Part shown: in pieces, positions 11,083 through 21,600 of the stretch
Layout: every line of letters starts with the position of its first letter
Position numbering within the stretch: the stretch's first letter is position 1
Source of the DNA: Aphanomyces cochlioides
Taxonomy: Eukaryota > Oomycota > Saprolegniomycetes > Saprolegniales > Verrucalvaceae
DNA: 64,000 nucleotides
Assembly (NCBI GenBank): GCA_019828595.1
Contig: JAHQRK010000004.1
Span: 992,001 to 1,056,000, forward strand
Direction: 5' to 3'
The notes under the pieces: model-generated
Database searches by the model: none
What the model was told of the DNA's origin: nothing
Seen by the model: the letters and a program-made list of their open reading frames with translations, nothing else
Translations under genes and position numbers: made by a program

Positions 11083-11902
11083 ATGATTTTTGAGGTATTT
11101 TTACTAACTCGGTTAGTAATCACAAGTTCATCAAGTCTGCCCGCTCAATCGCGGCACGGCCATCGCCATATCACTCGGGTAGTACATTCCTTCGTTGTGG
11201 AATTAATTGACCACAGTCTCGGGCCGACGCCATTCCTGCAAAACCAGCTTAAAGATTTAAAACACGGATATTTTTTAATATTCAAAAGAAATCAATTCAA
11301 TTCGTGGCTGCGAGAAAGTTATCAATGCCCTCTTTACATGTGGCCTGTGCGTGGCAAAAATTGCGCAACCCCACGCCTGCGCCGTGCAATTCAAAGCGCA
11401 AGGACGTCTTCCTTGCCCCGACTATTCACTCCATGTGGAATCAGAGTATGCATCAATTGGAAAGGTCATCAAGAATTGAATCTCGTCGAGTCCCCAGCCT
11501 TTTTGCAAGGCAGGAATTTCCGGATAAATGAAGGTTTAACCGGAATTTGAAGCTGTGTCATCGTCATGACGACACTGCCAGCGGGATGGGTCCGGCAAGA
11601 CGACGTTGCACAAGCTGCAGGAAATCCAAGTCATCGATCTGCGCTTCAACGACCTCACGACACTGCCTGCGTCGTTGAGCGAGCGTCCCAAGCTGACGAC
11701 TTTGGCATGCGAAGGCAACAACGGCTTGGCTCGAATCCCAGAACCCCTCAGGGACAACTCCAGACTCGTCCTGTCGATCTTGCAGCGACGACGAGGTAAT
11801 GAGGGATGGCCAATCCGACATGAATTCAGAAATGTGAATGTTGTATGCAATGAAAGCCCCCAGAGCGACTCAAGATGCTCCATGCATTTCGCATGCGTTT
11901 GA
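11083..11902 (+). pseudogene. Truncated copy of the LRR locus (unit 1)
   Basis: The stretch resembles 21680-22790 of the intact LRR locus: the upstream landmarks CCTTCGTTGTGGAATTAATT and TTCCGGATAAA are shared, and so is most of LRR exon 2 (LQEIQVIDLRFNDLTTLP at 11609-11675). Exon 1 and the first LRRs are deleted, and the start context of the intact gene is gone. The remaining frames of 155 and 98 residues look like relics. Older divergence here than between the tandem units shows the LRR copy was captured before amplification. Confidence 0.75.
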
Positions 11903-11951
11903 AAACATGAAATGATGCATTAGCTAGTTTAAATAGATGTTGATCCTACAC

Positions 11952-13392
11952 TTACATGTTCAACACGTTTAGTGTCTGCGGCGCTTGGCGCTCGCGTCGA
12001 CTACAGGAACGATTGGAGGACGAGAGTTCTCCGGCGCTCCTCATAGCTACGGGGATAATGGGAGGAGAGCAAGTGTTCTCCTTCGCGCTCTTGATGACAA
12101 TGGGGATAATGGGAGGAGAGCAAGTGTTCTCCTTCGCGCTCTTGATGACGATGGGGATAATGGAAGGAGCGCAATCGTTCTCCATGGCGGTCGCGTCGGC
12201 CGAGGTCACAACTGGAGAGCATGTTGTAGTCGCTTGGCTCACGCTAGCTGGTGACGCACCACGCGGCTGTCCTTGGGAGGTCTTCCACAATTGTCGCTGG
12301 AGACGTACTATATAATTGTAATGCTTGGCTTCGGCTACCATCTCCTTGCGAAAAACGCGCTTCTCATGCTCGATCCATTGGAGGACCTCCATCTCACTGT
12401 AAGATCGAGCATTCACGTCAGTTGTGTTCTTGCGTCGTCGCTTGGCGCGGCTCACGTCGGCCTCGTCGTCCATCGCACGACGCTTCACGGTTGGAAACGA
12501 GAACCGGACGCGTCGACAGATCCGTCGTTTCTTGGTCGCGTGGGGATCACCAGCCTCGTGTTGAAGCCGCTTTGCGGCTCTCGCTACTGTCTTGTGGACG
12601 TGGGTCACAGGTGGCTGCACGTCTTGTTGCGATCGTGTCTGTTCTTGATGCAAGTGGTCGGCAACGCCAGCGCAGTAGCCGAAGTCGACATGGCTTTGCT
12701 TCAGCTGATCAAGCACTCTTGCAAAGTTGGTCCTCGCTTGGCAGCAAAAATGGGGATCGTCCAAACTGCAGTCCTCCTGGGTTGCAGGATTTTCTTGGCA
12801 ATTCTTCGTCGCTTCCTCCTTTGCCTTGGTCGCTTCTTTCTTTGCCTTGAGGGCTTCTTCTTTTGCCTTGAGGGCTTCTTCCTTAGCCTTGACGGCTTCT
12901 TCCTTAGCCTTGACGGCTTCTTCCTTGGCTTGGAGTATCGCAAGAATTTGCTCGGTCAACGCGTAAATTGCGGCCTTGCTGTCGTCGACTTGAGTCTTCT
13001 TCATGTTGTTGGGATGGCCTATGCAGATGTCATCGGTGTTCTCTCGCAAGGATATTACCCATCGGGTCCACGCGCGTCGCATAGTGTCTTGTTGGTGTTT
13101 GGATGGGATTCTTCGTTTCCTCCGTGTTGGCATTGTCGCTGCATTCGATCTTTGCTTCGATCGACGCGGTGTCCTCTTCTTCCACGCTGATGTCGGTGGC
13201 TTCTTCGCTAAAATTTGTCTTCGTTGACGCCGTCTCGGCATCGGGGTCTTCTTCGACGTTGTCTTGCGTCCAGCGAGGTTCGAAGGACGTCTGTTGGGTT
13301 GATTCGTTTTGGATCTTGGGTGTCGTCATTTCGAGGACGAGTGCCACAAACGTGAGCACCGCCAAGCAGCATCGCATCACAGTCTTCTGCAT
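11952..13392 (-). CDS. Secreted coiled-coil/NLS family protein, copy 1 (C-terminal frameshift)
   Basis: Two exons, 13059-13392 and 11952-13018, joined by a 40-nt intron (13019-13058); 466 residues. The start MQKTVMRCCLAVLTFVALVL is a typical signal peptide. Then follow an acidic Thr/Glu region, a coiled coil of six AKEEA(V/L)K-like heptads, a Cys-containing segment, basic clusters resembling nuclear localisation signals (KKRRICRRVR, TVKRR, AKRRRK), and C-terminal repeats of the type KSAKENTCSPPIIPIVI. A 2-nt deletion near 12030, relative to copies 2 and 3, shifts the frame so that the last 26 residues differ and the stop moves downstream. No known family is recognised; a secreted or host-nucleus-directed effector is a guess from layout. 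Confidence 0.7.
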
Positions 13393-13409
13393 CGTGTTCT
13401 TCTTCCCGC

Positions 13410-13541
13410 AAATTCGGATTTTGAAAGGGAATTTTGACAGTTTCGTGTGGAGCGTAGGAAGCAAGGCATGTCAAGACTCGACATGCTTCCTACAATGCAG
13501 AGCAGGAAACCGTCAAAATTCCCATTTCAGAATTCGAACTT
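13410..13541. repeat. Imperfect palindrome upstream of family gene copy 1
   Basis: Sequence on either side of about 13475 is an imperfect inverted repeat with arms of 60-70 bp: AATTCGGATTTTGAAAGGGA on the left faces AATTCTGAAATGGGAATTTT on the right, and GTAGGAAGC faces GCTTCCTAC at the centre. It lies just upstream of the start at 13392. The same palindrome is at 16588-16719 and 20114-20245 in the other copies. It could be the remains of a head-to-head gene pair or a cruciform-forming promoter. Confidence 0.7.
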
Positions 13542-13983
13542 GAGTTCATGGCAAATGATATGTGAATCTTGAACGCTGAGAACTTGGAACGAGTCTGGTG
13601 GAGGTCCGACGAGACGATACTCGAGACAACGCGGCTTGGGCTTGCTCCCGCCATAATCGAGTCACGCCACTCAAATCCAAAGTGTCTCTGCAAAATATAT
13701 TCTCAAGAAATATATTTCAATCTTTTTGGAAAATATATTTATTGTTACATACACTCTAAATTGTGAACCACAAAAACACACACAAAACACACATTCAAAA
13801 CACACATTCAAAACTTTACTTGAATGAATGTACTTCCACATTACACTTGAACTCACTATGCCTAAATAGTATTCGAGAATATTTCAATTTTTAGTCAAAA
13901 ATACAAATTTCAGTGAAAAAGACAATATTTCCATGACACCTGAATAGATTTATTTCCATGACAACTGACAGTGATTTCTCAGT

Positions 13984-14083
13984 GCTAATGAAAGCGAGCT
14001 ACGTGTCTTCCTTGGCGCGACGTGCGCCGTCGAGCGATGTGCGGCTTGAAGCACGGATTTCATGCGCCACATCAATGACGAAA
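13984..14083 (-). pseudogene. Captured 5' end of the sulfite oxidase gene (unit 2)
   Basis: On the minus strand this encodes a start equivalent to the SUOX targeting peptide, with [16 protein letters not shown] shared exactly, then diverges at the unit boundary and stops after about 40 codons. The upstream DNA (14084-14250) matches the SUOX promoter almost exactly. The segment therefore carries a promoter plus mitochondrial presequence without the enzyme. An equivalent copy is at 17162-17261. Confidence 0.8.
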
Positions 14084-14258
14084 TGCGCAAAAATAGCACC
14101 ACGAAATACCCAAAATATATCAATAATCAAATACAAATATAAATTAATTAAATATTCCATTTTATGTTTCCAGTGCTCCATACTAAAAATAAGTATATTT
14201 TTGGATTTTGAAAACATATTCTTAAACTCTCGAATATGTATAATTCATTCAATAAAAA

Positions 14259-15078
14259 ATGATTTTTGAGGTATTTTTACTAACTCGGTTAGTAATCACA
14301 AGTTCATCAAGTCTGCCCGCTCAATCGCGGCACGGCCATCGCCATATCACTCGGGTAGTACATTCCTTCGTTGTGGAATTAATTGACCACAGTCTCGGGC
14401 CGACGCCATTCCTGCAAAACCAGCTTAAAGATTTAAAACACGGATATTTTTTAATATTCAAAAGAAATCAATTCAATTCGTGGCTGCGAGAAAGTTATCA
14501 ATGCCCTCTTTACATGTGGCCTGTGCGTGGCAAAAATTGCGCAACCCCACGCCTGCGCCGTGCAATTCAAAGCGCAAGGACGTCTTCCTTGCCCCGACTA
14601 TTCACTCCATGTGGAATCAGAGTATGCATCAATTGGAAAGGTCATCAAGAATTGAATCTCGTCGAGTCCCCAGCCTTTTTGCAAGGCAGGAATTTCCGGA
14701 TAAATGAAGGTTTAACCGGAATTTGAAGCTGTGTCATCGTCATGACGACACTGCCAGCGGGATGGGTCCGGCAAGACGACGTTGCACAAGCTGCAGGAAA
14801 TCCAAGTCATCGATCTGCGCTTCAACGACCTCACGACACTGCCTGCGTCGTTGAGCGAGCGTCCCAAGCTGACGACTTTGGCATGCGAAGGCAACAACGG
14901 CTTGGCTCGAATCCCAGAACCCCTCAGGGACAACTCCAGACTCGTCCTGTCGATCTTGCAGCGACGACGAGGTAATGAGGGATGGCCAATCCGACATGAA
15001 TTCAGAAATGTGAATGTTGTATGCAATGAAAGCCCCCAGAGCGACTCAAGATGCTCCATGCATTTCGCATGCGTTTGA
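14259..15078 (+). pseudogene. Truncated copy of the LRR locus (unit 2)
   Basis: Equivalent of 11083-11902 and, as far as I read it, identical to it. It contains the same exon-2 LRR fragment at 14782-15078 with exon 1 missing. Confidence 0.75.
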
Positions 15079-15144
15079 AAACATGAAATGATGCATTAGC
15101 TAGTTTAAATAGATGTTGATCCTACACTTACATGTTCAACACGT

Positions 15145-16570
15145 TTAGTGTCTGCGGCGCTTGGCGCTCGCGTCGACTACAGGAACGATTGGAGGACGAG
15201 AGTTCTCCTTGGCGCTCCTCATAGCTACGGGGATAATGGGAGGAGAGCAAGTGTTCTCCTTCGCGCTCTTGATGACAATGGGGATAATGGGAGGAGAGCA
15301 AGTGTTCTCCTTCGCGCTCTTGATGACGATGGGGATAATGGAAGGAGCGCAATCGTTCTCCATGGCGGTCGCGTCGGCCGAGGTCACAACTGGAGAGCAT
15401 GTTGTAGTCGCTTGGCTCACGCTAGCTGGTGACGCACCACGCGGCTGTCCTTGGGAGGTCTTCCACAATTGTCGCTGGAGACGTACTATATAATTGTAAT
15501 GCTTGGCTTCGGCTACCATCTCCTTGCGAAAAACGCGCTTCTCATGCTCGATCCATTGGAGGACCTCCATCTCACTGTAAGATCGAGCATTCACGTCAGT
15601 TGTGTTCTTGCGTCGTCGCTTGGCGCGGCTCACGTCGGCCTCGTCGTCCATCGCACGACGCTTCACGGTTGGAAACGAGAACCGGACGCGTCGACAGATC
15701 CGTCGTTTCTTGGTCGCGTGGGGATCACCAGCCTCGTGTTGAAGCCGCTTTGCGGCTCTCGCTACTGTCTTGTGGACGTGGGTCACAGGTGGCTGCACGT
15801 CTTGTTGCGATCGTGTCTGTTCTTGATGCAAGTGGTCGGCAACGCCAGCGCAGTAGCCGAAGTCGACATGGCTTTGCTTCAGCTGATCAAGCACTCTTGC
15901 AAAGTTGGTCCTCGCTTGGCAGCAAAAATGGGGATCGTCCAAACTGCAGTCCTCCTGGGTTGCAGGATTTTCTTGGCAATTCTTCGTCGCTTCCTCCTTT
16001 GCCTTGGTCGCTTCTTTCTTTGCCTTGAGGGCTTCTTCTTTTGCCTTGAGGGCTTCTTCCTTAGCCTTGACGGCTTCTTCCTTAGCCTTGACGGCTTCTT
16101 CCTTGGCTTGGAGTATCGCAAGAATTTGCTCGGTCAACGCGTAAATTGCGGCCTTGCTGTCGTCGACTTGAGTCTTCTTCATGTTGTTGGGATGGCCTAT
16201 GCAGATGTCATCGGTGTTCTCTCGCAAGGATATTACCCATCGGGTCCACGCGCGTCGCATAGTGTCTTGTTGGTGTTTGGATGGGATTCTTCGTTTCCTC
16301 CGTGTTGGCATTGTCGCTGCATTCGATCTTTGCTTCGATCGACGCGGTGTCCTCTTCTTCCACGCTGATGTCGGTGGCTTCTTCGCTAAAATTTGTCTTC
16401 GTTGACGCCGTCTCGGCATCGGGGTCTTCTTCGACGTTGTCTTGCGTCCAGCGAGGTTCGAAGGACGTCTGTTGGGTTGATTCGTTTTGGATCTTGGGTG
16501 TCGTCATTTCGAGGACGAGTGCCACAAACGTGAGCACCGCCAAGCAGCATCGCATCACAGTCTTCTGCAT
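15145..16570 (-). CDS. Secreted coiled-coil/NLS family protein, copy 2 (intact)
   Basis: Two exons, 16237-16570 and 15145-16196, with a 40-nt intron (16197-16236); 461 residues. This is the reference copy of the family: signal peptide, acidic Thr/Glu-rich segment, AKEEA heptad coiled coil, a CQ..C..CC..C segment (residues ~195-225), basic NLS-like clusters, then C-terminal repeats and a terminal AKRRRH. The C-terminus agrees with copy 3, so copy 1 carries the derived frameshift. High Lys/Glu and Arg content with few large hydrophobics implies a largely extended or coiled-coil protein. No catalytic motif is visible. Alternative upstream Met at 16642 would bury the signal peptide, so the Met at 16570 is preferred. 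Confidence 0.75.
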
Positions 16571-17161
16571 CGTGTTCTTCTTCCCGCAAATTCGGATTTT
16601 GAAAGGGAATTTTGACAGTTTCGTGTGGAGCGTAGGAAGCAAGGCATGTCAAGACTCGACATGCTTCCTACAATGCAGAGCAGGAAACCGTCAAAATTCC
16701 CATTTCAGAATTCGAACTTGAGTTCATGGCAAATGATATGTGAATCTTGAACGCTGAGAACTTGGAACGAGTCTGGTGGAGGTCCGACGAGACGATACTC
16801 GAGACAACGCGGCTTGGGCTTGCTCCCGCCATAATCGAGTCACGCCACTCAAATCCAAAGTGTCTCTGCAAAATATATTCTCAAGAAATATATTTCAATC
16901 TTTTTGGAAAATATATTTATTGTTACATACACTCTAAATTGTGAACCACAAAAACACACACAAAACACACATTCAAAACACACATTCAAAACTTTACTTG
17001 AATGAATGTACTTCCACATTACACTTGAACTCACTATGCCTAAATAGTATTCGAGAATATTTCAATTTTTAGTCAAAAATACAAATTTCAGTGAAAAAGA
17101 CAATATTTCCATGACACCTGAATAGATTTATTTCCATGACAACTGACAGTGATTTCTCAGT

Positions 17162-17844
17162 GCTAATGAAAGCGAGCTACGTGTCTTCCTTGGCGCGACG
17201 TGCGCCGTCGAGCGATGTGCGGCTTGAAGCACGGATTTCATGCGCCACATCAATGACGAAATGCGCAAAAATAGCACCACGAAATACCCAAAATATATCA
17301 ATAATCAAATACAAATATAAATTAATTAAATATTCCATTTTATGTTTCCAGTGCTCCATACTAAAAATAAGTATATTTTTGGATTTTGAAAACATATTCT
17401 TAAACTCTCGAATATGTATAATTCATTCAATAAAAAATGATTTTTGAGGTATTTTTACTAACTCGGTTAGTAATCACAAGTTCATCAAGTCTGCCCGCTC
17501 AATCGCGGCACGGCCATCGCCATATCACTCGGGTAGTACATTCCTTCGTTGTGGAATTAATTGACCACAGTCTCGGGCCGACGCCATTCCTGCAAAACCA
17601 GCTTAAAGATTTAAAACACGGATATTTTTTAATATTCAAAAGAAATCAATTCAATTCGTGGCTGCGAGAAAGTTATCAATGCCCTCTTTACATGTGGCCT
17701 GTGCGTGGCAAAAATTGCGCAACCCCACGCCTGCGCCGTGCAATTCAAAGCGCAAGGACGTCTTCCTTGCCCCGACTATTCACTCCATGTGGAATCAGAG
17801 TATGCATCAATTGGAAAGGTCATCAAGAATTGAATCTCGTTGAG
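17162..17844. repeat. Truncated third tandem unit
   Basis: The first ~683 bp of the unit only: SUOX 5' fragment, its promoter and the upstream part of the LRR relic. It ends at the junction GTTGAGTC/GCAACAAG near 17845, where the inverted arm begins. The break has 2 bp of possible microhomology. Confidence 0.85.
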
Positions 17845-18510
17845 TCGCAACAAGACGTGCAGCCACCTGTGACCCACGTCCACAAGACAGTAGCGAGAGC
17901 CGCAAAGCGGCTTCAACACGAGGCTGGTGATCCCCACGCGACCAAGAAACGACGGATCTGTCGACGCGTCCGGTTCTCGTTTCCAACCGTGAAGCGTCGT
18001 GCGATGGACGACGAGGCCGACGTGAGCCGCGCCAAGCGACGACGCAAGAACACAACTGACGTGAATGCTCGATCTTACAGTGAGATGGAGGTCCTCCAAT
18101 GGATCGAGCATGAGAAGCGCGTTTTTCGCAAGGAGATGGTAGCCGAAGCCAAGCATTACAATTATATAGTACGTCTCCAGCGACAATTGTGGAAGACCTC
18201 CCAAGGACAGCCGCGTGGTGCGTCACCAGCTAGCGTGAGCCAAGCGACTACAACATGCTCTCCAGTTGTGACCTCGGCCGACGCGACCGCCATGGAGAAC
18301 GATTGCGCTCCTTCCATTATCCCCATCGTCATCAAGAGCGCGAAGGAGAACACTTGCTCTCCTCCCATTATCCCCATTGTCATCAAGAGCGCGAAGGAGA
18401 ACACTTGCTCTCCTCCCATTATCCCCGTAGCTATGAGGAGCGCCAAGGAGAACTCTCGTCCTCCAATCGTTCCTGTAGTCGACGCGAGCGCCAAGCGCCG
18501 CAGACACTAA
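17437..18510 (+). pseudogene. Family copy 3: 3' half fused in frame to an LRR-locus ORF
   Basis: From 17846 the plus strand encodes the C-terminal ~220 residues of the secreted family (from QQDVQPPVTHVHKT to AKRRRH), identical to copy 2, without signal peptide or coiled coil. The inversion junction happens to join it in frame to the open frame of the truncated LRR relic starting at 17437, giving a 357-residue chimaeric ORF that still carries the basic clusters. There is no evidence that it is expressed; it most likely arose passively. Confidence 0.6.
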
Positions 18511-18576
18511 ACGTGTTGAACATGTAAGTGTAGGATCAACATCTATTTAAACTAGCTAATGCATCATTTCATGTTT

Positions 18577-19396
18577 TCAAACGCATGCGAAATGCATGGA
18601 GCATCTTGAGTCGCTCTGGGGGCTTTCATTGCATACAACATTCACATTTCTGAATTCATGTCGGATTGGCCATCCCTCATTACCTCGTCGTCGCTGCAAG
18701 ATCGACAGGACGAGTCTGGAGTTGTCCCTGAGGGGTTCTGGGATTCGAGCCAAGCCGTTGTTGCCTTCGCATGCCAAAGTCGTCAGCTTGGGACGCTCGC
18801 TCAACGACGCAGGCAGTGTCGTGAGGTCGTTGAAGCGCAGATCGATGACTTGGATTTCCTGCAGCTTGTGCAACGTCGTCTTGCCGGACCCATCCCGCTG
18901 GCAGTGTCGTCATGACGATGACACAGCTTCAAATTCCGGTTAAACCTTCATTTATCCGGAAATTCCTGCCTTGCAAAAAGGCTGGGGACTCGACGAGATT
19001 CAATTCTTGATGACCTTTCCAATTGATGCATACTCTGATTCCACATGGAGTGAATAGTCGGGGCAAGGAAGACGTCCTTGCGCTTTGAATTGCACGGCGC
19101 AGGCGTGGGGTTGCGCAATTTTTGCCACGCACAGGCCACATGTAAAGAGGGCATTGATAACTTTCTCGCAGCCACGAATTGAATTGATTTCTTTTGAATA
19201 TTAAAAAATATCCGTGTTTTAAATCTTTAAGCTGGTTTTGCAGGAATGGCGTCGGCCCGAGACTGTGGTCAATTAATTCCACAACGAAGGAATGTACTAC
19301 CCGAGTGATATGGCGATGGCCGTGCCGCGATTGAGCGGGCAGACTTGATGAACTTGTGATTACTAACCGAGTTAGTAAAAATACCTCAAAAATCAT
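18577..19396 (-). pseudogene. Truncated copy of the LRR locus (inverted arm)
   Basis: Reverse-complement copy of 14259-15078, with the same exon-2 LRR fragment (18577-18873) and the same deletion of exon 1. Confidence 0.75.
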
Positions 19397-19571
19397 TTTT
19401 TATTGAATGAATTATACATATTCGAGAGTTTAAGAATATGTTTTCAAAATCCAAAAATATACTTATTTTTAGTATGGAGCACTGGAAACATAAAATGGAA
19501 TATTTAATTAATTTATATTTGTATTTGATTATTGATATATTTTGGGTATTTCGTGGTGCTATTTTTGCGCA

Positions 19572-19671
19572 TTTCGTCATTGATGTGGCGCATGAAATCC
19601 GTGCTTCAAGCCGCACATCGCTCGACGGCGCACGTCGCGCCAAGGAAGACACGTAGCTCGCTTTCATTAGC
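19572..19671 (+). pseudogene. Captured 5' end of the sulfite oxidase gene (inverted arm)
   Basis: Plus-strand copy of the SUOX presequence start ([16 protein letters not shown]), preceded by the copied promoter at about 19405-19570. As in the other units, the reading frame ends soon after the unit boundary. Confidence 0.75.
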
Positions 19672-20262
19672 ACTGAGAAATCACTGTCAGTTGTCATGGA
19701 AATAAATCTATTCAGGTGTCATGGAAATATTGTCTTTTTCACTGAAATTTGTATTTTTGACTAAAAATTGAAATATTCTCGAATACTATTTAGGCATAGT
19801 GAGTTCAAGTGTAATGTGAAAGTACATTCATTCAAGTAAAGTTTTGAATGTGTGTTTTGAATGTGTGTTTTGTGTGTGTTTTTGTGGTTCACAATTTAGA
19901 GTGTATGTAACAATAAATATATTTTCCAAAAAGATTGAAATATATTTCTTGAGAATATATTTTGCAGAGACACTTTGGATTTGAGTGGCGTGACTCGATT
20001 ATGGCGGGAGCAAGTCCAAGCCGCGTTGTCTCGAGTATCGTCTCGTCGGACCTCCACCAGACTCGTTCCAAGTTCTCAGCGTTCAAGATTCACATATCAT
20101 TTGCCATGAACTCAAGTTCGAATTCTGAAATGGGAATTTTGACGGTTTCCTGCTCTGCATTGTAGGAAGCATGTCGAGTCTTGACATGCCTTGCTTCCTA
20201 CGCTCCACACGAAACTGTCAAAATTCCCTTTCAAAATCCGAATTTGCGGGAAGAAGAACACG

Positions 20263-21178
20263 ATGCAGAAGACTGTGATGCGATGCTGCTTGGCGGTGCT
20301 CACGTTTGTGGCACTCGTCCTCGAAATGACGACACCCAAGATCCAAAACGAATCAACCCAACAGACGTCCTTCGAACCTCGCTGGACGCAAGACAACGTC
20401 GAAGAAGACCCCGATGCCGAGACGGCGTCAACGAAGACAAATTTTAGCGAAGAAGCCACCGACATCAGCGTGGAAGAAGAGGACACCGCGTCGATCGAAG
20501 CAAAGATCGAATGCAGCGACAATGCCAACACGGAGGAAACGAAGAATCCCATCCAAACACCAACAAGACACTATGCGACGCGCGTGGACCCGATGGGTAA
20601 TATCCTTGCGAGAGAACACCGATGACATCTGCATAGGCCATCCCAACAACATGAAGAAGACTCAAGTCGACGACAGCAAGGCCGCAATTTACGCGTTGAC
20701 CGAGCAAATTCTTGCGATACTCCAAGCCAAGGAAGAAGCCGTCAAGGCTAAGGAAGAAGCCGTCAAGGCTAAGGAAGAAGCCCTCAAGGCAAAAGAAGAA
20801 GCCCTCAAGGCAAAGAAAGAAGCGACCAAGGCAAAGGAGGAAGCGACGAAGAATTGCCAAGAAAATCCTGCAACCCAGGAGGACTGCAGTTTGGACGATC
20901 CCCATTTTTGCTGCCAAGCGAGGACCAACTTTGCAAGAGTGCTTGATCAGCTGAAGCAAAGCCATGTCGACTTCGGCTACTGCGCTGGCGTTGCCGACCA
21001 CTTGCATCAAGAACAGACACGATCGCAACAAGACGTGCAGCCACCTGTGACCCACGTCCACAAGACAGTAGCGAGAGCCGCAAAGCGGCTTCAACACGAG
21101 GCTGGTGATCCCCACGCGACCAAGAAACGACGGATCTGTCGACGCATCCATAGATCCGTCGTTTCAGACAGTGGCTAG
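20263..21178 (+). pseudogene. Secreted coiled-coil/NLS family protein, copy 4 (3' truncated)
   Basis: Exon 1 at 20263-20596, a 40-nt intron 20597-20636, then exon 2 from 20637. Signal peptide, acidic region, coiled coil and the first basic cluster (KKRRICRR) are intact and match copy 2. After 21145 the sequence leaves the family and the frame stops at 21178, so the second half of the protein, including the C-terminal repeats, is missing. It retains its own upstream palindrome (20114-20245), so a shortened secreted product is possible. Confidence 0.65.
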
Positions 21179-21179
21179 A

Positions 21180-21600
21180 GGGGATCACCATCCTCGCGTT
21201 GAAGGTGCTTTGCGGCTCTCGCTACTGTCTTTTGTTTCACCAGCCTTGACGTTATTCTTGTCTTTGGTTGCCTTGCCGTCTTCCTTCTCTGTTGTAGCCG
21301 TCTGGCGTATTGAAGACAAATTGTCTTGACTGCTGGTACTGTTGACCTCGGTCACAGGTGGCTCCACGTCTTGTTGTGGTGTCAGTTCTTGATTGAAGGT
21401 TTCAAAGTGACCAGCGCCAGCGCAGTCAAGATCTTCATAACGTTGCTTCAGCTGGTCGACCACTCGTGCAAAGTTGGTCCTCGCTTGGCAGCAAATATCG
21501 GCATCCTCAAAACTCCAGTCCTCCTGGGTTTGAGCGGCGGGATTTTCTTTGCAGTTCTTGGTCGCTTCCTCCTTTGAGGGCTCATAACCTCTCAGATTTT
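21180..21600 (-). pseudogene. Older degenerate family fragment
   Basis: The minus strand encodes recognisable but diverged family segments: CCQARTNFARV, VDQLKQRYEDLD, PQQDVEPPVTEV. Their order is as in the full gene. Both ends are lost: the 5' side breaks off near 21590 against the LRR upstream region, the 3' side at the junction near 21146. It is clearly older than the near-identical units and shows the family and the LRR gene were neighbours before the amplification. Confidence 0.65.

Larger units (their letters stand above)
10801..13983. repeat. Tandem duplication unit 1 (about 3.18 kb)
   Basis: This unit matches 13984-17161. It starts inside sulfite oxidase exon 1, runs through its promoter, a broken LRR locus, a minus-strand secreted-protein gene and that gene's upstream region. 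It differs from unit 2 by several substitutions in the first 100 bp (the part still functioning in SUOX), a 7-nt insertion near 10900, and a 2-nt deletion near 12030; elsewhere I saw essentially no differences. Confidence 0.9.
13984..17161. repeat. Tandem duplication unit 2 (3178 bp)
   Basis: A copy of unit 1 with the same order of parts, followed directly by a third partial unit that starts at 17162 with the same sequence. The offsets between equivalent landmarks are 3176-3183 bp for unit 1 to 2, and 3178 bp for unit 2 to 3. Confidence 0.9.
17845..21145. repeat. Inverted arm of the duplication (3.3 kb)
   Basis: Every landmark here is the reverse complement of 12510-15810, with position sums constant at 33655 (for example 18527/15128, 19396/14259, 20625/13030), so there are no net indels over 3.3 kb. 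I saw only a few substitutions (near 19829 and 20009). The spacer between the arms is 15811-17844. The arm therefore copies the last part of unit 1 and the first part of unit 2, in inverted orientation. Confidence 0.9.

Noticed and set aside
12273..13190. 305-codon plus-strand frame (and copies at 15451 and 20465) with hydrophobic runs
   Set aside because: Antisense of the AKEEA coiled-coil codons; the opposite strand has the signal peptide, intron and homologous copies.
10801..21145. Transposable element as cause of the repeats
   Set aside because: No transposase, integrase or reverse transcriptase, no terminal inverted repeats or target-site duplication; units begin inside a host gene exon.
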